NCBI GenBank assembly: GCA_945883285.1
Contig: CAMCXH010000003.1
Coordinates: 1-60,088 of the forward strand
From: Bordetella parapertussis
GTDB taxonomy: Bacteria; Pseudomonadota; Gammaproteobacteria; Burkholderiales; Burkholderiaceae_E
DNA: 60,088 nt
Direction: 5' to 3'
Below, in pieces: positions 56,172 through 60,088 of this stretch; the stretch's first letter is position 1, and each line of letters starts with the position of its first letter. The notes beneath the pieces are model-generated. The model was not told the origin of the DNA. It saw nothing but the letters and a program-made list of their open reading frames with translations, and made no database searches. The position numbers and the translations under genes were made by a program.

Positions 56172-56942
56172 TCACATCGTCTTTGCGCGCTCGACCATCT
56201 CGGCACCGAACTCGAGATACGCCTTGGCGCCGCGCGACGCCGGGTCGAAGACCACGCCCGGCAATCCATGGCTCGGCGCCTCGGCCAGCCTGACATTGCG
56301 GGGAATGACAGTGCGAAACACCTTGTCGCCGAAATGCTTCTCGAGTTGCGCCGACACCTGCTGCGACAGGGTCATGCGCGGATCGAACATCACTCGCAGC
56401 AGTCCGATGACCTTGAGATTGCTGTTCAGATTGGCGTGAACTTTCTTGATGGTTGCCACCAGATCCGACAGTCCCTCGAGCGCAAAGTATTCGCACTGCA
56501 TCGGAATCACCACGCCGTGAGCGGCGCACAAGGCATTCAGGGTCAGCAGCGACAGCGCCGGCGGCGCATCGATGAGGACGAAGTCGTACTGGTCGTCGAC
56601 TGCTGCGAGCGCGTCTTTCAGGCGAGTCTCGCGCTGCTCGAAATCGATCAGGTCGATTTCAGCGCCAGCGAGTTCGCGGTTGGCCGGCAGCAGATGGTAG
56701 CCGGCGGCCTCGGCCCAGACGGTGGTCTCGTCCGCATCCGACATGCCGATGAGGACCTGGTAGACGGTGGTCTTGAGCGTGCGCTTGTCAATGCCGCTGC
56801 CCATGGTCGCATTGCCCTGCGGGTCGAGATCGACCAGCAGGACGCGCTGGCCGAGCTTGGCCAGGCCGGCGGCGAGGTTCACCGACGTCGTGGTCTTGCC
56901 GACGCCGCCCTTCTGATTTGCGATGGTGAAGATCCTGGCCAC
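56172..56942 (-). CDS. parA: Chromosome-partitioning ATPase ParA (Soj)
   Basis: 256-aa deviant Walker A ATPase: KGGVGKTTT with signature Lys11 and catalytic Lys16, Walker A' DLDPQGNATMG and Walker B FVLIDAPPALSLLTL. Works with ParB to separate origins. GTG 56942 starts ARIFTIANQ, which matches the family; GGAG lies about ten bases upstream. Follows rsmG by 56 bases on the same strand. Confidence 0.97.
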   Translation of the reverse strand: MARIFTIANQKGGVGKTTTSVNLAAGLAKLGQRVLLVDLDPQGNATMGSGIDKRTLKTTVYQVLIGMSDADETTVWAEAAGYHLLPANRELAGAEIDLIDFEQRETRLKDALAAVDDQYDFVLIDAPPALSLLTLNALCAAHGVVIPMQCEYFALEGLSDLVATIKKVHANLNSNLKVIGLLRVMFDPRMTLSQQVSAQLEKHFGDKVFRTVIPRNVRLAEAPSHGLPGVVFDPASRGAKAYLEFGAEMVERAKTM

Positions 56943-56998
56943 GTCTGCAAGGCTCCGTCTGGGTGAAAGGGGAGGTTGTGGGCTCGGCGCGGCGCGGT

Positions 56999-57805
56999 TC
57001 AGACCGAGCGCCGTAGCGCCGCCGGCGCAGGACCGGGAGACGTCGGTCCCAGCGAGAGAACTTGAGGCGATGCTGGTGCTGGTGCTGGTGCTGCTTGCGA
57101 AGCTGCCGCGGCGTGGCGGGCGTCATCCTTCGGAGCCGATCGGCCGGCGTGTCGGACGATCACAAGATGCCGCTGCGCGTCGAGAAAGGGGACCTGCAGC
57201 GCTTCGATCTCGACCTGGCAATGCGTGGGCAGTTCGGCACACTCAGACTCAAGACCGGCACGCTGGCCCTTCATGGCCACCACCAGCGTCGACGGCCCGA
57301 TCAGACCGGCAGCAGCGTCGACGAAGTCGGGCAACGACGCGAAGGCCCGGCAGATCACCAGATCGACCTGACGAGTCAGCGCTTGGGCCCGCCCGGCAAA
57401 GACCTCGACGTTTGTAAGCGCCAGCTCCGCGCAAGACTGCCTCTGGAAGGCAACTTTCTTGCCAACCGGTTCAATCGACAGCACCTTGGCCCTCGGAAAA
57501 ACGATCGCCAGCGGCAAGCCCGGCAGACCAGCGCCCGACCCCACATCGGCGATCGTCGCGCCCGACAGATCGAGATGCCGACTCAGCGGGGTGATGATCG
57601 CCAGCGAATCGAGCAGGTGCTGGATCAGCATCTGCTCCGGGTCCCTGACAGCGGTGAGGTTGTAAACCGCGTTCCACTTGCTCATCAGCGACAGCAAGGC
57701 CAGGAGCTTTTCATGCTCAGGCGGTGCCAGGTCGAGACCAACTTGCGCAGCCCCCTCCTGCAGTCGCCGCGCGAGCTTGGGGAGAGTTTGACCGGCGCTT
57801 GTCAT
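56999..57805 (-). CDS. rsmG: 16S rRNA (guanine527-N7)-methyltransferase RsmG
   Basis: Methylates G527 of 16S rRNA with S-adenosylmethionine. Family core: MSKWNAVYNLTAVRDPEQML, SAM loop DVGSGAGLPG (residues 86-95) and CRAFASLPDFVD; ends at about residue 218 with the conserved RHLVIVRHAG. A further 48-residue Ala/Pro/Ser-rich tail (PAPAPAS, then PTSPGPAPAALRR) is absent from E. coli RsmG (207 aa). Start: ATG 57805 (268 aa) or ATG 57826, which would overlap the mnmG stop; neither has a good ribosome site. Confidence 0.93.
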   Translation of the reverse strand: MTSAGQTLPKLARRLQEGAAQVGLDLAPPEHEKLLALLSLMSKWNAVYNLTAVRDPEQMLIQHLLDSLAIITPLSRHLDLSGATIADVGSGAGLPGLPLAIVFPRAKVLSIEPVGKKVAFQRQSCAELALTNVEVFAGRAQALTRQVDLVICRAFASLPDFVDAAAGLIGPSTLVVAMKGQRAGLESECAELPTHCQVEIEALQVPFLDAQRHLVIVRHAGRSAPKDDARHAAAASQAAPAPAPASPQVLSLGPTSPGPAPAALRRSV

Positions 57806-57815
57806 CGATGATCGT

Positions 57816-59708
57816 TCAGGCCGCATCGTGCGAGGCACCAGCCCGCAGCCGCTTGAGGTGGACCAGCAGCAGCGAGACCGCGGCCGGAGTAATGCCCTGC
57901 ATCCGTGAGGCTTGCCCGACGGTCTGCGGGCGATGCTGCGCCAGTCGCTGGCGCACCTCGACCGAGAGCCCCCGAACATCGTCGTACACGATTTCAGTCG
58001 GAATCGGCTGATGCTCCTGATGACTGACACGGTCGACCTCTGCCTGCTGCCGAACGATATAGCCTTGATACTTGAGCTGGATCTCGACCTGCTCGGCAAC
58101 CGCCGGATCGGTCGCGCCGGGCCCGGTCGCTTCGATCACCGCGCGATATGCGACATCAGGGCGGCGGACCAGATCAGCGAGCGAGTATTCGCGCTCGATT
58201 GGGGCGCCAAGCAGAGCGGTGGCACGCGCCTCATCGAGCACTTTGGGATTGACCCAGGTACTGCGCAGGCGCTGCAGCTCGGCATCGATCGCGTCCCGTT
58301 TACGGCAGAACGCATCCCAGCGCCCATCGTCAACGCAACCAAGCGTTCGACCGATCTCGGTCAGACGCAGGTCGGCATTGTCTTCGCGCAGACTGAGTCG
58401 ATACTCCGCCCTGCTGGTGAACATCCGATAGGGCTCAGCGACGCCACGAGTGATCAAGTCATCAACCAGCACGCCGAGATAGGCCTGGTTGCGAGCCGGA
58501 CACCAGGCATCACGCGACTGGGTCTGCAAGGCGGCATTGATACCAGCGAGCAAGCCCTGAGCCGCGGCCTCCTCATAACCGGTCGTACCGTTGATTTGCC
58601 CGGCAAAGAACAGCCCGTTAATCGACTTGGTTTCGAGCGAGGATTTGAGTGCGCGCGGGTCGTAGTAGTCGTATTCGATTGCATAGCCGGGGCGAAGGAT
58701 GTGGGCGTTCTCGAGGCCAACCATCGACCGGACGAGATTGATCTGGACATCGAAGGGCAGGCTGGTCGAGACACCATTCGGATAGAACTCGTGGGTCGTC
58801 AGGCCCTCAGGCTCAAGGAAGATCTGATGCGATGTCTTGCTGGCAAATCGGTGAATCTTGTCTTCTATCGATGGGCAGTAGCGTGGCCCCACGCCCTCAA
58901 TGACCCCGGTATACATTGGTGACCGATCGAGGCCCGATCGAATGATCTCGTGCGTTTGCTCGTTGGTATGGGTGATCCAGCAAGGCATCTGACGCGGATG
59001 CTGCTCGGAAGTGCCCAGAAAGGAGAACACCGGAATGGGGTCACTGTCGCCGGGCTGAATCTCGAGGCGAGCGAAATCAATCGACCGACCATCAATGCGA
59101 GGCGGCGTGCCGGTCTTGAGACGGCCCTGCGGCAATTTCAGATCTTTGAGTCGGGCGCCGAGCGACAACGCGGGCGGATCACCGGCCCGGCCTGCTGAAT
59201 AGTGATTCAGACCAACATGGATCAGGCCATTCAAAAAGGTGCCTGCAGTGACCACCACTGTTTGGGACTCGAATCGAATCCCGGTCTGGGTAATCGCGCC
59301 AACCACTCGATCTCCCTGAACAATCAGGTCATCAACGGCTTGTTGAAAGAGCCACAGGTTCGGCTGATTTTCAAGACGCGAACGAATCGCTTGTCGATAA
59401 AGCACGCGGTCGGCCTGAGCGCGAGTCGCCCTGACCGCCGGACCCTTGCTGGAGTTGAGGATCCGAAACTGAATGCCCGCCTCGTCTGTGGCAGACGCCA
59501 TGGCACCGCCAAGCGCGTCGACTTCCTTGACCAGATGGCCTTTTCCAATGCCGCCAATCGATGGATTGCACGACATCTGGCCGAGAGTTTCGATATTGTG
59601 GGTCAGCAGCAAAGTGCGGACGCCCATCCTCGCCGCTACCAGCGCGGCTTCGGTGCCAGCGTGGCCGCCACCGACGACGATGACATCAAAACGCTCGGGA
59701 AAGTTCAT
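57816..59708 (-). CDS. mnmG: tRNA uridine 5-carboxymethylaminomethyl modification enzyme MnmG
   Basis: 630 aa (E. coli 629). Forms, with MnmE, the cmnm5U34 modification of tRNA. FAD site [19 protein letters not shown] (residues 11-29), then [47 protein letters not shown] and [19 protein letters not shown]; the C-terminal MnmE-contact domain ends near [11 protein letters not shown]. First gene of the mnmG-rsmG-parA-parB run; its promoter region holds the parS sites. Confidence 0.98.
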   Translation of the reverse strand: MNFPERFDVIVVGGGHAGTEAALVAARMGVRTLLLTHNIETLGQMSCNPSIGGIGKGHLVKEVDALGGAMASATDEAGIQFRILNSSKGPAVRATRAQADRVLYRQAIRSRLENQPNLWLFQQAVDDLIVQGDRVVGAITQTGIRFESQTVVVTAGTFLNGLIHVGLNHYSAGRAGDPPALSLGARLKDLKLPQGRLKTGTPPRIDGRSIDFARLEIQPGDSDPIPVFSFLGTSEQHPRQMPCWITHTNEQTHEIIRSGLDRSPMYTGVIEGVGPRYCPSIEDKIHRFASKTSHQIFLEPEGLTTHEFYPNGVSTSLPFDVQINLVRSMVGLENAHILRPGYAIEYDYYDPRALKSSLETKSINGLFFAGQINGTTGYEEAAAQGLLAGINAALQTQSRDAWCPARNQAYLGVLVDDLITRGVAEPYRMFTSRAEYRLSLREDNADLRLTEIGRTLGCVDDGRWDAFCRKRDAIDAELQRLRSTWVNPKVLDEARATALLGAPIEREYSLADLVRRPDVAYRAVIEATGPGATDPAVAEQVEIQLKYQGYIVRQQAEVDRVSHQEHQPIPTEIVYDDVRGLSVEVRQRLAQHRPQTVGQASRMQGITPAAVSLLLVHLKRLRAGASHDAA

Positions 59709-59756
59709 GGCAGTCGGGGCAAGGAATCAAACCAAGGGGAGGCGAATTATAGGCGC

Positions 59757-59772
59757 TGTTTCACGTGAAACA
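59757..59772. promoter_or_regulatory. parS centromere site 1
   Basis: TGTTTCACGTGAAACA, a perfect match to the bacterial parS 16-mer, 49 bases upstream of the mnmG ATG. ParB from this window should bind here and spread. Confidence 0.97.
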
Positions 59773-59855
59773 GCCGAATCGGTACTTTGGACTTAGGTAA
59801 CAGCGCTGAAGAGAATGCACCGGGGCGTACATTCCCGCCAGAGACGCAATCGGAA

Positions 59856-59871
59856 TGTTTCACGTGAAACC
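59856..59871. promoter_or_regulatory. parS centromere site 2
   Basis: TGTTTCACGTGAAACC, one terminal mismatch to the consensus, 99 bases from site 1. The inner 14-mer palindrome is intact, so ParB binding is expected. Confidence 0.93.
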
Positions 59872-60088
59872 TCTGCGCGCGGGCTAAGTGACGGCAAGCG
59901 CGCCAGCACACAGAGCAGGGCTCGGGCGGGATACGACGACTGGACAGTCGAATCAACAGCCACCAGGAGAGCCGTCGATCGGTCGCTGCAGTAGCGCAGC
60001 CGCAAGCCGCGGCCGTCAGACAAGCGTTAACAAGGGCCCTCAGACCAAAACAGGAACGTGCCGCGAGGATGGGCAATGTAGAGCCCAA

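Larger units (their letters stand above)
59709..60088. other. Origin-proximal intergenic region upstream of mnmG
   Basis: About 380 bases to the right window edge with no credible gene; the long minus-strand frame here simply translates the parS repeats. It holds two parS sites and probably the mnmG promoter. The sequence continues beyond the window, possibly toward oriC or dnaA. Confidence 0.7.

Noticed and set aside
59747-60088. 113-codon minus-strand frame at the right edge
   Set aside because: It translates both parS sites as FHVK and has no family features; it is regulatory DNA read as protein.

Overview
The window looks like the origin-proximal part of a high-GC betaproteobacterial chromosome, most likely Burkholderiales. 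The right end carries mnmG-rsmG-parA-parB with two parS centromere sites in front of mnmG. The centre carries a complete F1Fo ATP synthase operon (atpIBEFHAGDC), followed further on by hemE, priA and rep. Two Bug-type (tripartite tricarboxylate) binding proteins, a dipeptide-type ABC operon with a DUF1028 protein, and MipA, MOSC, NIPSNAP and MaoC-type genes also fit that order. No rRNA, transposase, integrase or CRISPR array was found. One tRNA (Arg, anticodon CCG) is present.

Layout. 1-8.9 kb (minus strand): a Wzx/Wzy-type exopolysaccharide cluster read from an SLBB outer-membrane exporter through Wzz-like, Wzx-like, acetyltransferase, polymerase-like and two glycosyltransferase genes, nearly all translationally coupled. 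9.1-12.4 kb: an alpha/beta hydrolase and a hybrid histidine kinase. 12.5-14.5 kb: an LLM flavin oxidoreductase paired with a Bug receptor. 14.7-18.5 kb: a DUF2252 protein, then a three-gene unit of two MaoC hotdog proteins and an FAD monooxygenase. 18.5-21.2 kb: an accessory island with a FitAB-like toxin-antitoxin pair divergent from a second RHH/ParE-type pair, then two small unknown membrane proteins in visibly lower-GC DNA and about 530 bp without a gene. 21.2-26.7 kb: MFS transporter, TPR protein, CinA-like amidohydrolase, MipA-like porin and a Cys/Met-metabolism PLP enzyme. 26.7-33.4 kb: tRNA-Arg, a membrane di-haem cytochrome c, rep, priA and hemE. 33.6-37.3 kb: a putative sorted surface protein, a second Bug receptor, a MOSC protein, a small secreted protein and a NIPSNAP protein. 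37.4-44.4 kb: the ATP synthase operon. 44.6-47.6 kb: a DUF599 membrane protein and a sulfide/persulfide unit (two YeeE/YedE half-transporters, a BigR/SqrR-like repressor and a divergent MBL-fold persulfide dioxygenase-like enzyme). 47.6-53.8 kb: a peptide-type ABC importer plus DUF1028. 54-55.2 kb: an S1C/PDZ protein lacking two of the three catalytic residues. 55.2-60.1 kb: parB, parA, rsmG, mnmG, parS.

How the parts connect: Wzx, Wzy, Wzz-like and exporter proteins would build and export one polysaccharide; the initiating sugar transferase is not in the window and is expected beyond the left edge. ParA, ParB and parS form the chromosome partition system. The BigR-like sensor probably controls both the MBL enzyme and the YeeE pair from one AT-rich divergent promoter. 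The least explained parts are the 18.5-21.2 kb island, the MaoC/monooxygenase unit, the dead S1C protein beside parB, and the DnaA-box-like and AT-rich stretch upstream of priA.
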